Assembly: GCF_008033235.1 (NCBI RefSeq)
Contig: NZ_CP042432.1
Location: 2,728,001-2,792,000 of the forward strand
DNA from: Anseongella ginsenosidimutans
GTDB taxonomy: Bacteria > Bacteroidota > Bacteroidia > Sphingobacteriales > Sphingobacteriaceae
Direction of reading: 5' to 3'
Length of the DNA: 64,000 bases
Shown: piece after piece, positions 36,161 through 45,239 of the stretch
Position numbering within the stretch: the first letter of the stretch is position 1
Layout of the letters: every line of letters begins with the position of its first letter
Made by a program: the position numbers and the translations under genes
The notes under the pieces: generated by a model
What the model was told of the DNA's origin: nothing
What the model saw: only the letters and a program-made list of their open reading frames with translations
Databases searched by the model: none

Positions 36161-37628
36161 GGTGACGTCGTTTAACGGGTTTCCTTATTTTTTCAATTAG
36201 CCCGGTAGTGGAAAAGCGAAGCGCCAGCGGAAGTATTTTTACTTCCCCGCCCAGGGCATGTACCACCGAAGCTTCCGGAAGCCTATCTACTGTGTATGTC
36301 TTTCCTTTTACAAAAACGTCCGCTTTGAGGATTTCCAGGATCTCCAGCGGACTGTCTTCTTCAAAGGAAACCAGGTAATCCACACTGGACAGGCCGGCCA
36401 GGACTGCTATGCGGTCTTCGAGCGAATTAATGGGTCGTTCATTGCCCTTCAGCCTTTTTATGCTTGTGTCGCTGTTGAGGCCTACTACCAGCACATCGCC
36501 CAGTTCTTTTGCCCGGTTCAGCAGGGAAACATGGCCCCTGTGCAAGATATCGAAGCAACCATTGGTGAATACAATACGCTTGTTCGCTTTTTTTAGTTCG
36601 CCGGTTTTCTTTTCCAGGTCTGCCAGGTTCAGCAGGTATTTGGGATTCTCCCGGAAATAAGACGTCAGTTCTATCTCCGAACAACTGCCCGTATCTCCTT
36701 TCCGAAGTACGATAGCCGCGGCGGCGGAAGCAATTTCCATGGCGATCCTGGGGTCGGCTCCGGAGCAATACGCCATCGTGTAGGCCCCGATAAACGTATC
36801 GCCGGCCCCAATAGCTTTGTTGTTGTTGCGCGGGATACAGGGCACCCTGTAGGGCGGCCTGCCCTTTTCAAAGAGGAACGCGCCGCAGGCATCCATTGTG
36901 GCCGCTACGCACTCGGCATGAGTGAGGTCCAGTAATTTTTTTCCCCTGGACCGTACCTGGGCAATGCGGGAATCATCCTGCACGGCGGAAAGGTTCAAAA
37001 GGCCGACGGTTTCTTCATAATTCGGTTTTACCATAGTCGGGCGAAGCGCTTTGAACCTTCGAAGGTCTTTTGAATCCACGATCAGCGGCGTGCCTGGCCG
37101 GCGAAGCCGGCGAATAGCTTCAATCAGCAACCCGGTAATTACGCCGCCCCCGTAATCCGAGAGAATGACCGCATCCATGGAAGAGAGTACCTGGCTAAGC
37201 TTTTCATTCAATGCTGCCTGTATTCCGGGACTTACCGGGCCGGTATCGCCTTCGTCCGTTCGCAGCAAGATGCTTTCTCCGGCCATGATCCTTTTTTTGG
37301 CAACGGTGGTTCTTTCTTCTGTCCGGATTATCAGGTTGGTATGAACGCCGGTGGATTGGAGGCTTTTCTCAAGCATTTTTCCATGCTCATCATTGCCGGT
37401 GACCGTCAGGAACCAGGTTTCCGCGCCCAGTCCTGCCAGGTTAATGGCCGTGTTGGCCGCGCCCCCGCAATTATATTCCTGGTCCTGCACGTTTATTACC
37501 GGCGCCGGCGCCTCCCTGCACAGCCGGCTGCTGCTTCCCTTGATATACATGTCAAGTATGGCGTCTCCCGCTACCAGCACCCGGAACGGCCTGAACTTTT
37601 CGATTATCTTCCTGCATTGATCTTTCAT
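36135..37628 (-). CDS. hldE: Bifunctional heptose 7-phosphate kinase / heptose 1-phosphate adenylyltransferase
   Basis: 497 residues. The N-terminal ribokinase-like domain (about 1-330) has VLVAGDAILDMYIKG, NCGGAANTAINLAGLGAETW and the catalytic GAGDTFIGAY. The C-terminal nucleotidyltransferase domain (about 350-490) has IVFTNGCFDILHRGHVSLL with the HxGH motif and VGLNSDTSIKRLKG. The fused form equals HldE of E. coli. It makes ADP-heptose together with GmhB, whose gene precedes it by 12 bases. The isomerase GmhA and the epimerase HldD are not in the window, so they must be elsewhere or the product differs. Confidence 0.94.
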   Translation of the reverse strand: MKDQCRKIIEKFRPFRVLVAGDAILDMYIKGSSSRLCREAPAPVINVQDQEYNCGGAANTAINLAGLGAETWFLTVTGNDEHGKMLEKSLQSTGVHTNLIIRTEERTTVAKKRIMAGESILLRTDEGDTGPVSPGIQAALNEKLSQVLSSMDAVILSDYGGGVITGLLIEAIRRLRRPGTPLIVDSKDLRRFKALRPTMVKPNYEETVGLLNLSAVQDDSRIAQVRSRGKKLLDLTHAECVAATMDACGAFLFEKGRPPYRVPCIPRNNNKAIGAGDTFIGAYTMAYCSGADPRIAMEIASAAAAIVLRKGDTGSCSEIELTSYFRENPKYLLNLADLEKKTGELKKANKRIVFTNGCFDILHRGHVSLLNRAKELGDVLVVGLNSDTSIKRLKGNERPINSLEDRIAVLAGLSSVDYLVSFEEDSPLEILEILKADVFVKGKTYTVDRLPEASVVHALGGEVKILPLALRFSTTGLIEKIRKPVKRRHHAKAGQLG

Positions 37629-37640
37629 ATTATTCTCCTT

Positions 37641-38248
37641 TTACGTGCCCACCTGTTCTCCGGCAGATGTCGTCTGAGTATATCCTGGCATTATACTGGT
37701 ACTGATCAGGCGGGCCGCTTCGAGCATGTCGTTTGCTATAAAAGTGGGGATGCGCTTTGCCGAACGGTAATCCCATTCGGTTTCGTTCCCGTTATTGATA
37801 AGAATGGTCCGGCAGCCTGCGCGGTTCCCGGCTTCCACATCGTTCAGGATATCCCCGATCATCCAGGAGGCGGCAAGGTCCGCGCCGTGTTTTACCGCTC
37901 CATGGATGAGCATTCCCGGCATCGGCTTCCTGCAAGTGCATTTCATCGCGTAGCGACTGACCGTCCCGTTCACGTGATGCGGACAGTAGTAAAACCCATC
38001 CAGGTGTACGCCATGTTTCCTGAGCAGCCGGTCCAGGGTTTGCTTCACCCGGAGCAGCGCTTCTTCCATGAAGAGGCCACGAGCCACCCCGACTGGTTGC
38101 TTGCCACGATCAGCTTATATTCCTGCTGCTGCAGAAGCCGGAGGGCTTCGGGAACACCCGGGCATAACTTTATCCGGCTGGGGTCGGTATTATAGGGCAC
38201 ATCTTCGACCAGTGTGCCGTCCTTGTCCAGGAATACTATTTTATTCAT
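37641..38248 (-). pseudogene. gmhB: D,D-heptose 1,7-bisphosphate phosphatase (HAD-IIIA), frameshifted
   Basis: The start piece reads MNKIVFLDKDGTLVEDVPYN with the HAD DxD nucleophile, and IVASNQSG, then leaves frame. One extra base in the C4 run at 38087-38090 (G4 on the coding strand) gives SNQSGVARGLFMEEALLRV and joins the rest: YYCPHHVNGTVSRYAMKCTC, RKPMPGM and WMIGDILNDVEAGNRAGC. The Cys-x-His and Cys-x-Cys pairs are the zinc site that marks GmhB among HAD-IIIA phosphatases. Restored length is about 202 residues. It lies between hldE and an SDR gene in the glycan operon. Confidence 0.88.
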
Positions 38249-38269
38249 CGGAATACTATTTTATTATCG

Positions 38270-38995
38270 TTAAGGCCATGAAGTTTCTGTCATTGGTATA
38301 ACCATAATTTCAGGGATTACCGTTTCGGCAGGCTGGGAAAGCACATACCTGATCGTGTCTGCTACGTTTTGCGGATCCTGGAGGAATTTCAGGTCGGTCT
38401 CAGGAAAGCGGTCCAGTATAAAGGGAGTTTGCATGCCTCCCGCTACCACCGCCGTTACTTTAATGTTTTCTTTGCGGGCTTCTACATGCATGGCGTGAGT
38501 AAAGCCAAGCAGTCCCCATTTGCTGGCATGATAAGCCGAAGCATTCGCCCATGTGCGCTTGCAGGCGGTGGAGACAATATTTACAATATGCCCTCTGCCA
38601 CTTTTCCTGAGATGCGGAAACGCGGCTTTAGAGATGATAAAGGGTCCCCGCAGATTGACGCTCATGACACGGTCCCATTCATCCAGGCTTAGTTCTTCAA
38701 TGGACTTGGTATAATCAATGCCTGCGTTATTTATTACGATATCAAGCCCGCCATATTCGGCGATCACCTTTTCCATTACTTCCTGTACGCTTTCTTCATT
38801 CCCAACGTCCATGATAAAACTCCTGGCGTTGCAGCCCTGCCCCTTGATCTCCTTCAGCGTGCTTTCCAGGCCCTGGGGTTGAATATCTGTTAGAATGGTG
38901 GTGCCGCCTTCGGCAGAAAGCGTCTTACAGATCGCCGCGCCAAGGCCGCGTCCGGCGCCGGTGACAAGAATGATTTTTCCTTCGATTGGATTCAT
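38270..38995 (-). CDS. Short-chain dehydrogenase/reductase in the glycan operon
   Basis: A 241-residue classical SDR. The Rossmann motif is LVTGAGRGLGAAICKTL, with DIVINNAGID, a catalytic Ser in IVNIVSTACKR, and YHASKWGLLGFTHAM with Tyr and Lys. It is not an extended SDR, so it is not HldD. Position between a GT4 gene and gmhB suggests it reduces or oxidises a sugar or lipid precursor, but the substrate is unknown. The C-terminal part (IMVIPMTETSWP) is typical in length. Confidence 0.92.
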   Translation of the reverse strand: MNPIEGKIILVTGAGRGLGAAICKTLSAEGGTTILTDIQPQGLESTLKEIKGQGCNARSFIMDVGNEESVQEVMEKVIAEYGGLDIVINNAGIDYTKSIEELSLDEWDRVMSVNLRGPFIISKAAFPHLRKSGRGHIVNIVSTACKRTWANASAYHASKWGLLGFTHAMHVEARKENIKVTAVVAGGMQTPFILDRFPETDLKFLQDPQNVADTIRYVLSQPAETVIPEIMVIPMTETSWP

Positions 38996-39006
38996 GTGTT
39001 TTACTT

Positions 39007-40308
39007 TTATAAGATAAGCTCATCTGCTACATTAATAGGGTCCGCTTCCTTCTGCGGCAATTTTTGCCGGTTCGTTTCCCCGGCTATTTCCTGGTAAAAG
39101 CGGGAAACAGATTTTGTTACGATTTCCCAGGTGAACGAATTATTTACCCGCGTAATGCCGCCGTAACCCAGTTCTTTTGCCAGTTCCTCGCTGCTTAATA
39201 TTTCCAGCATCCGCTGGCATAAGATCTCCGGCTCGTGCGCCGGGACCAGGAAACCTGTCCGCGTATGGGACACACTGTATTTGATGCCTCCCACATTGGC
39301 GCCTATCACAGGAACGCCGCAGGCCATCGCCTCAAGGGGCGTAATGCCAAATGGTTCATACCAGGGCGTGCTGACAAAAATGTCTGCCGCATTGTAAAAA
39401 TATTTCAGGTGCTTGCGGTCCCGGCGCCCGGTAAACGTAACATTGCCCATCACATTTTCAGCTTCCGCGATTTGCTGCAGGCGGCCTATTTCGGGAGTGG
39501 TTACAGGGTCGGGCGTATAGGACTCCCCGCCGACCACCAGCAAACGGACCTTTATTTCCCTCTTCCTGAGCAGCATTCCCAGGCTCCTGATCACGTTTTC
39601 CACTCCTTTCCGGGGAACCATGCGGCCGAGCTGGAGAATGATCTTTTCATCAGGATCCAGGCCCAGCTTAAGCTTGCAGGCTTTTTTATTCATGGGATGG
39701 AACTCAGAAGGGTCGAAACCGCAGGGGATCACCTTTATTTTTTCTTCATCGGCGTAATAGAGGATCATCAGGTCTTCCTTATCCTGCGGGCATTCGGCGA
39801 TAATGCCGTCCGCTTCCCTGACGATCTCCTCTTCCACGGCAAAACGCGAATCCGGAAATCCGTCCGCTGAACCCTGGAACATCCGCCTTACTTTGCCTAA
39901 TGCGTGGAAAGTAATGATGAAGGGGAGGCTCAGCAATTGTTTCAAACGGAGCGCCACATAACCTGACATCCAGAAATGCACATGTGCCAGGTCATACTGC
40001 AGTCCTTCCGCTTTAATAGCGGATACCATGTTCGCGGCGAAGCCCTCCATTAATTCAAACAGGTTTTCCTTGGGAATAAATCTTCTGGGACCCGCGGGAA
40101 CATGGATGACCCGTACTCCCGGAAGGTAACGGACGATCCGCTCTTTGGCGGGATCGTCCCAGCGGGTATAAATATCCACCTCGTAGCCCATCTTGCTGAG
40201 ATGCCGGGCTACCCTGTCCACGTATATATTTTGACCACCGCTGTCAATACCTCCCAGCAATGCCAGGGGTGAGGCGTGTTCACTGATGAACGCTATTTTC
40301 CTTTTCAT
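39007..40308 (-). CDS. Glycosyltransferase family 4, sucrose-synthase/MshA-like
   Basis: 433 residues. The N-terminus ISEHASPLALLGGIDSGGQN resembles GT4 enzymes of the MshA and sucrose-phosphate synthase group, which hold donor and acceptor in a Gly-rich loop. It also has LAHVHFWMSGYVAL, QLGRMVPRKGVENVI and the donor-site EPFGITPLEAMACGVPVIGA with E(x7)E. About 30 C-terminal residues are charged and beyond the fold. The upstream GT gene overlaps its start by 29 bases. Donor and acceptor are unknown. Confidence 0.92.
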   Translation of the reverse strand: MKRKIAFISEHASPLALLGGIDSGGQNIYVDRVARHLSKMGYEVDIYTRWDDPAKERIVRYLPGVRVIHVPAGPRRFIPKENLFELMEGFAANMVSAIKAEGLQYDLAHVHFWMSGYVALRLKQLLSLPFIITFHALGKVRRMFQGSADGFPDSRFAVEEEIVREADGIIAECPQDKEDLMILYYADEEKIKVIPCGFDPSEFHPMNKKACKLKLGLDPDEKIILQLGRMVPRKGVENVIRSLGMLLRKREIKVRLLVVGGESYTPDPVTTPEIGRLQQIAEAENVMGNVTFTGRRDRKHLKYFYNAADIFVSTPWYEPFGITPLEAMACGVPVIGANVGGIKYSVSHTRTGFLVPAHEPEILCQRMLEILSSEELAKELGYGGITRVNNSFTWEIVTKSVSRFYQEIAGETNRQKLPQKEADPINVADELIL

Positions 40309-41269
40309 GATAAATCTTTTTTTGTAATAAACTCATCCAGTCACCGGCGAAACGTTCTATGCCGAATTTCTTCATAGCCAGCTTGCGGGCTTCCGCGCCC
40401 ATGGCAGCGGCCCTCTCCCGGTCGTTCAGCAGCAGCCTCATCTTTTCGGCCAGGTACTCAATATCTGTGTGGATATATCCTGATACCTCGTTCTCAATGG
40501 TTACGGCCATTTCCGTGGTGGCAAGCCCCACAACCGGCAAGCCGGTTTGCATGGCTTCGCAGACGGCCAGGCCCAGGCTGGTATAACGAATAGGATTGAA
40601 GAAGAAGCGGTACCGGGCCAGGAAGGCCGGAAGTTCCGGGCCTGGTATTTCACCCAGGCCTCCTGCTTCTTCCGAACCCATGCCTACCAGGTCCAGCGGG
40701 ATCTTTTGCCGCAGTTCCTCGAAAATATCCAGTCCAAGCCGCCTGCCGCGCCGGCTGATTTCGTTGATCACTACTATGCCCTTTTCCAGTTCGCCGGTAT
40801 AATGAACCCCCGGCGGGATCATTACGCCGTGTTCAATCACGGTGGCCGGCGTGCGGTTGTTGTTCCACATCAGCTTGTTAAAATGGGTCACATGTACCAG
40901 CAGGGCGTCCGGGTCATTTATGAAATGATGCGTATCGGTAGGGGACTCCCTTGGAGGGTCATGTTCCAGGTAGATTTTCGGCAGATCGAGCTGCGAAGCA
41001 TCCAGTAACTCGTATTGGTCTTCCAGGTAATTTTTCCGCGACTGGAAGAGGATGCAGTCGAATTCCATATTCCGGACATCCCCGGCGGCTACCTCATGTA
41101 CATTCTCTCCCCAGGGAAAAGTTCCGCGGCGCCCCCCGTACCCTTCGGGCCGGCCAGGTTTTACCGGGAGGAAAAACTCACAGGGCGTTTGTGAAAGATA
41201 ATAAAGGTAACTGCCGTGAACGTGCCAGGTTAATACCCGTACGGGCTTGTTCGAGCCGTTATAATTCAT
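40280..41269 (-). CDS. Glycosyltransferase (GT4-like, GT-B fold)
   Basis: 329 residues. It begins VRVLTWHVHGSYLYYLSQ, then IVVINEISRRGRRLGLDIF in the second domain and YTSLGLAVCEAMQTGLPVVG with the family donor-binding E(x7)E-like region. It is shorter than its downstream GT4 neighbour and lacks the long N-terminal loop. It overlaps both neighbours (29 bases downstream, 11 upstream), so the operon is translated tightly. The sugar cannot be named. Confidence 0.87.
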   Translation of the reverse strand: MNYNGSNKPVRVLTWHVHGSYLYYLSQTPCEFFLPVKPGRPEGYGGRRGTFPWGENVHEVAAGDVRNMEFDCILFQSRKNYLEDQYELLDASQLDLPKIYLEHDPPRESPTDTHHFINDPDALLVHVTHFNKLMWNNNRTPATVIEHGVMIPPGVHYTGELEKGIVVINEISRRGRRLGLDIFEELRQKIPLDLVGMGSEEAGGLGEIPGPELPAFLARYRFFFNPIRYTSLGLAVCEAMQTGLPVVGLATTEMAVTIENEVSGYIHTDIEYLAEKMRLLLNDRERAAAMGAEARKLAMKKFGIERFAGDWMSLLQKKIYHEKENSVHQ

Positions 41270-42278
41270 GTTGTATCCTTTCTTTCTTTATGGAAAGTAC
41301 TTGTTCAGAGAGTGCTTCGTCAGCATTGAAAAGGGCGATTGCCGTATTATCGCTTTCTTCGGGAAGGACCACCCGGTGCAGGATCCTGTTCAGCGGCGCC
41401 CATCTTCCCGGTTCCGAAGTGAGGAATATTACCACGCTTGGCGTTTTCATGGCGGCCGCAATATGAGAAAGGCCGGTATCGTTACTGAACAGCAGGGCTG
41501 CATCCCTGATTAACGCGGCCAGGGCCCCAAGGCTGGTTTTCCCGGTAAGGTCAATGGCATTTGCCCGCATATTCCCGGCTACCTTGGCCGCTGTTTCCTT
41601 TTCCGGAAGCGTGCCGGTAAGGACTATTGTATATCCTTTCGCCGCCAGGACGTCCGCTACACGCGCAAATTTCTCCGGCTCCCATCGCCGTTTGGGGTGT
41701 CTCGCGCCGGCATGAATACAGATATAGTTCCCCGGCTCCAGGCCGGCGGCCCGGATCAGCTCCCCGTACTCCGATTCTTCTTCGGAACGGATAGGGAATT
41801 CCAGGTCTTCTTCCGCCGGGGAGATATTCAGGAACTCCATCAGTTTCAGGTGTCTTTTTATCTCCGGAATACCTTCGGGATAAGGCATGAACAAGCGGGC
41901 GTCGGGGCAATAGGCCCCGGGCTGAAAATAGCCGGCCACCAATCCCTTGCTCATCATTTTCATCAGCGGGTTAATGATGGAGCCATTTCCATGCAGCTGT
42001 ATAAGCAGGTCAGGTTCATTCCGTTTCATTTCAGAGAGGAAACGAGTGAACCTGTTTCGGTCAAAACCTTGTTCCGGAAGGCCTGGAAATCCCGGAAAAG
42101 CCCTGAACCCGGAAAAGAGGGAGGAAAAGCGCCTTACAAAACTTTCCGCCCAGGGCAGCCCGAGTAAAGTGATTTCCGATTGCGGAAATGCATTTTTAAG
42201 GGCGCGCATGGCCGGAATTGCGCAGAGCAGATCACCTAATTGCAAAGCCCTGAAAACCGTTATCTTTTTTAACAACAT
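41259..42278 (-). CDS. Glycosyltransferase family 9 (heptosyltransferase-like), second copy
   Basis: 339 residues. GT9 motif ITVFRALQLGDLLCAIPAMR at the start, ICIHAGARHPKRRWEPEKFA in the donor domain and LLFSNDTGLSHIAAAMKTPS near the C-terminus. It is a paralogue of the adjacent GT9 gene and overlaps it by 47 bases. It probably transfers heptose or a similar sugar from a nucleotide donor to the growing surface glycan. Which of the three GT9 enzymes acts first is unknown. Confidence 0.92.
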   Translation of the reverse strand: MLLKKITVFRALQLGDLLCAIPAMRALKNAFPQSEITLLGLPWAESFVRRFSSLFSGFRAFPGFPGLPEQGFDRNRFTRFLSEMKRNEPDLLIQLHGNGSIINPLMKMMSKGLVAGYFQPGAYCPDARLFMPYPEGIPEIKRHLKLMEFLNISPAEEDLEFPIRSEEESEYGELIRAAGLEPGNYICIHAGARHPKRRWEPEKFARVADVLAAKGYTIVLTGTLPEKETAAKVAGNMRANAIDLTGKTSLGALAALIRDAALLFSNDTGLSHIAAAMKTPSVVIFLTSEPGRWAPLNRILHRVVLPEESDNTAIALFNADEALSEQVLSIKKERIQHEL

Positions 42279-43395
42279 ACCTTTGATCCGTTAATGCTTG
42301 TTCCTCTTCAATTCTTTTCCCTGCTAAATCTTTCCCCAGCAGTTCTCCGGCTGCTTCAAGAATTTCTTTCGCGCTGATATTCCTGACAAAGGATATCCCG
42401 TGATCGCATTCAGGTAGTTTAGGTTCAAAAGGGTAAGGGTCATTCGGGACGGTACCGCAAAGGGGGCATTCCATATTCCAGGAAATTACCGCACGGTGCC
42501 TGCTGAAGGTAAGCGGCCCCCAGTTAATGAAATTAGGAGCCCAATAAATGCCGACTGTTTTCGCGCCCGCGGCCCTCGCCAGGTGAAGCGGGCCGGTGTC
42601 GTTGGAAATAACCACTTCGCTCTGCGATAATAAACCTGCAAGCCCGCCAAGCGACAATGCTCCTGATAAATTCACTGCCCTGGACGTCATGCGGAATAAA
42701 ACTGCCTCTACTGCCGGATCATCTTTTTCTTTTCCTGTGAGCAATACCGTATAACCGCTTCCGGCGAGTATGTCCGCCAGCCGGGCGAACTTTGCCGGCG
42801 GCCATTTTCTCCTTATGTCCATGGCGCCGGGATGGAGTACTACGTAAGGCGCGCCTGCGCCATGCCGGGCAAGGGCAGAACGGGCTTCCGCAAGATCTTC
42901 ATCCAGTACCCGTATCTGAGGTTCCGGTTTTGCCGGCCCGGCGCCGATCAGTCCGCTGATGTCCAGGTAACGGGTTATTTCGTTCTGGTAATAATAAAAC
43001 GGAATGGAACAGTCCGGCAGGGCGGCTCCCGGGCTGCTGTTTCCTACCGTGAGGCGGGCGTTCAGCTTTTTGAGGAAGGGGTTGGCAGCCACTCCTTTTC
43101 CCTGGAAATGCACGGCGATATCTATTTTTTTCTGCCGCATGGCGCGAAAAAATGCTTCCAGCGCTGCCGGATCTTCTTCGCGGCCCTGACGCAAATTATG
43201 ACAGAATGGAATGACAATAACCTGATCCACCGGCGTGCGTCCGCCCCGGACGAAGTCTGCCTGCCAGGGCTCTCCCAGCAGTATCAACTGCGCACCGGGA
43301 AAGGTATGCTTAATAGCGCTCAGAGCCGGCAAAATTACCATCAGATCACCAAGCCCGCCGGTCCGCAACACCGCTATTTTCTTTATATTTTTCAT
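42232..43395 (-). CDS. Glycosyltransferase family 9 (heptosyltransferase-like), first gene of the operon
   Basis: 387 residues from ATG 43395. A longer start at 43455 adds a basic segment (LLLKSFWHLLHHLFSKKL) before the fold and is less likely. Motifs: IAVLRTGGLGDLMVILPALS, VVLHPGAMDIRRKWPPAKFA, VVISNDTGPLHLARAAGAKT. A Cys-rich patch MECPLCGTVPNDPYPFEPKL and CDHGISFVRN near the C-terminus recalls metal or substrate binding seen in some GT9 proteins. It opens the eight-gene leftward operon. Confidence 0.92.
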   Translation of the reverse strand: MKNIKKIAVLRTGGLGDLMVILPALSAIKHTFPGAQLILLGEPWQADFVRGGRTPVDQVIVIPFCHNLRQGREEDPAALEAFFRAMRQKKIDIAVHFQGKGVAANPFLKKLNARLTVGNSSPGAALPDCSIPFYYYQNEITRYLDISGLIGAGPAKPEPQIRVLDEDLAEARSALARHGAGAPYVVLHPGAMDIRRKWPPAKFARLADILAGSGYTVLLTGKEKDDPAVEAVLFRMTSRAVNLSGALSLGGLAGLLSQSEVVISNDTGPLHLARAAGAKTVGIYWAPNFINWGPLTFSRHRAVISWNMECPLCGTVPNDPYPFEPKLPECDHGISFVRNISAKEILEAAGELLGKDLAGKRIEEEQALTDQRYVVKKDNGFQGFAIR

Positions 43396-43455
43396 CGTAA
43401 GCTTCTTAGAAAAGAGATGATGTAACAAATGCCAGAACGATTTTAGCAGAAGCAC

Positions 43456-43754
43456 TTTTCCTAAAAGTAAAATAACGCTTGCAAACTATTGCTGTTATCG
43501 AATCCTGTTTTCTCTGAAATACAAAAGCATTGCCACTCCAGGAGAACAGGAAGGTCCGGGAGCGGGAAGTCTTTCACAATGGATAAGGAGTAGTTATCTA
43601 TTAGGCATCGCGCATGTGAAAATGTTTACCTGGAAGAGGCCGCGCGAACTAAGCTCCAGACCTGGGGGACTAATTCTACAACCGTGTAACCGGCGTGTTG
43701 TCAATATAGTTTCATAAATTTCTGAAAGTTCAGATATTTAAGTATTATTGTGGC
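43456..43754. other. Divergent intergenic region between the glycan operon and the GbsR gene
   Basis: About 300 bases with no gene. The right part carries the candidate operator at 43716-43739. The left part should hold the promoter of the glycan operon, but I saw no box matching the consensus. Confidence 0.4.
43716..43739. promoter_or_regulatory. Candidate GbsR/MarR-type operator
   Basis: Arms AAATTTCTGAA (43716-43726) and TTCAGATATTT (43729-43739) are complementary at 10 of 11 positions with a 2-base centre, containing the perfect core CTGAA-AG-TTCAG. It lies 16 bases before the GbsR start codon, where an autoregulatory site is expected for a winged-helix dimer. Confidence 0.5.
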
Positions 43755-44261
43755 ATGGAATTAAAAGAAGCCAAGCAGAAGTTCATTGAAACCTGGGGGA
43801 AGCTGGGGGCTGAATGGGGGATTAACCGTACCATGGCCCGCGTGCATGCTTTGTTATTATTATCTGCTGAACCGCTCTCCACCGAGGAGATCATGCAGGA
43901 CCTGAATATTTCAAGGGGTAATGCCAGCATGACCCTGAGGGACCTTATGGGCTGGGGATTGGTTGAAAAGCAATATAAGCCCGGAGAAAGGAAGGAATAT
44001 TTTTATGCCGACAAGGATACCTGGAACATTGCCCGCCAGGTTGCCCGTGAACGCAGGAAGCGGGAGCTTGATCCGGTACTGAAGGTGCTGGAGGAATTGA
44101 TGAAAGTAGAAGGGGATACAAAAGACCCGGCATTTAAAACTTTTAATCAATCCGTTAAAGACATCAATAAGCTGGCTAAGAACGTAGACAAAACGCTGGA
44201 TATCATGATCAGAACAGAAGAGAACGGATTCTGGCGGACGATTTTCAATATATTTCGCTAG
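43755..44261 (+). CDS. GbsR/MarR family transcriptional regulator
   Basis: A 168-residue winged-helix regulator. The N-terminal part KQKFIETWGKLGAEWGINRT leads into the HTH: ARVHALLLLSAEPLSTEEIM, QDLNISRGNASMTLRDLMGW (recognition helix), then the wing GLVEKQYKPGERKEYFYADK. The C-terminal helical part ends in an amphipathic stretch for dimerisation. It probably controls itself and the two genes that follow. The ligand is unknown; named GbsR members sense choline or glycine betaine, but this cannot be assumed here. Confidence 0.9.
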   Translation: MELKEAKQKFIETWGKLGAEWGINRTMARVHALLLLSAEPLSTEEIMQDLNISRGNASMTLRDLMGWGLVEKQYKPGERKEYFYADKDTWNIARQVARERRKRELDPVLKVLEELMKVEGDTKDPAFKTFNQSVKDINKLAKNVDKTLDIMIRTEENGFWRTIFNIFR

Positions 44262-44330
44262 TGCTGCGGTCACGAGTGATTCACACTTAAAATAGCACGA
44301 ATATTTTTTACCTGAAGCAAACCATTAAAT

Positions 44331-45239
44331 ATGAAAAAGAAGTACGAATCTGTTTCCGGAGGGCTTATTTCCGCCAATATTATTGCCCTTGCGATCATGG
44401 GGCTGAGTAAAAAGATCCCGGTACTGGAACACTGGGTGCTGATCTTTTCTGCGTTTATCCTGCTTCCTTTGTTCATGGGAATCGTCAGCGCCTGGTGCTG
44501 GAGAAACCTCGGCATGAAGACCAGGGCCCTGATCGGGTATTCGGTTTTAAATGGGGCAATCGCCATCCTGTTAAGTTTCCTGTTCCTTGGCGAGGGTGTT
44601 ATTTGCCTGCTGATCGTATCCCCGCTTATTTTCGGCTTTGTTATCAGCGGAGCTTTTGCTGGAAGGCGGATGTTCAGAAAGAATGATACCACATTGAACA
44701 TCTGTGTGTTTTCATTGCTGTTCCTGGTCTTTATTGCAGACCTTTTTTCGGACCATCATTATGAGAACCTGGTATCTGACGAAATAACCATTAAGGCTTC
44801 CCCGGAGGAAGTCTGGAAAAACATCGTGGCTTTTGAAAAAATAGAGAAGGAAAATGAATTCTGGCTGTTTAAATTAGGCATGCCCAGCCCCGTGGAAGCC
44901 ACCGTGGAAGGCTATTATAAAGGAGCCGGAAGAAAATGCATTTTCAGCAACGGCTATGTCTTCGACGAAAAGATCGTGGTATTTGAACCGGGGCATGACC
45001 TTACGTTTGATATTACCGGTCAGCCCCGCGACCCGGAGATCATGGGGCATATCGATATTCTGCGGGGGCAGTTCCTGTTAAAGGATAACGGGGATGGCAG
45101 CACTACGCTGACCGGTAAAAGCTGGTACCGCTTATATATTTTTCCTTCCTGGTATTTTGATTTATGGGCCCGCAGCATCACCAGGAATGTGCATTTGCGG
45201 GTAATGGAACATGTCCGGCAATTAAGCGAAAAACAATGA
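44331..45239 (+). CDS. Membrane protein with C-terminal SRPBCC domain
   Basis: 302 residues: about four transmembrane helices in the first 140 residues (NIIALAIMGLSK, WVLIFSAFILLPLFMGIVSA, VLNGAIAILLSFLFLGEGVI, LNICVFSLLFLVFIADLFSD). A soluble SRPBCC/polyketide-cyclase-like domain follows, starting SDEITIKASPEEVWKNIVAF and running to YRLYIFPSWYFDLWARSIT. The SRPBCC fold binds hydrophobic ligands. It lies 69 bases after the GbsR gene and overlaps the next gene by ATGA. The function is not known; a lipid-sensing role is speculative. Confidence 0.75.
   Translation: MKKKYESVSGGLISANIIALAIMGLSKKIPVLEHWVLIFSAFILLPLFMGIVSAWCWRNLGMKTRALIGYSVLNGAIAILLSFLFLGEGVICLLIVSPLIFGFVISGAFAGRRMFRKNDTTLNICVFSLLFLVFIADLFSDHHYENLVSDEITIKASPEEVWKNIVAFEKIEKENEFWLFKLGMPSPVEATVEGYYKGAGRKCIFSNGYVFDEKIVVFEPGHDLTFDITGQPRDPEIMGHIDILRGQFLLKDNGDGSTTLTGKSWYRLYIFPSWYFDLWARSITRNVHLRVMEHVRQLSEKQ

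Noticed and set aside
38270-38995. SDR as the missing ADP-heptose epimerase HldD
   Set aside because: It is a classical short SDR with YxxxK in the 240-residue form; HldD is an extended SDR of about 310 residues.
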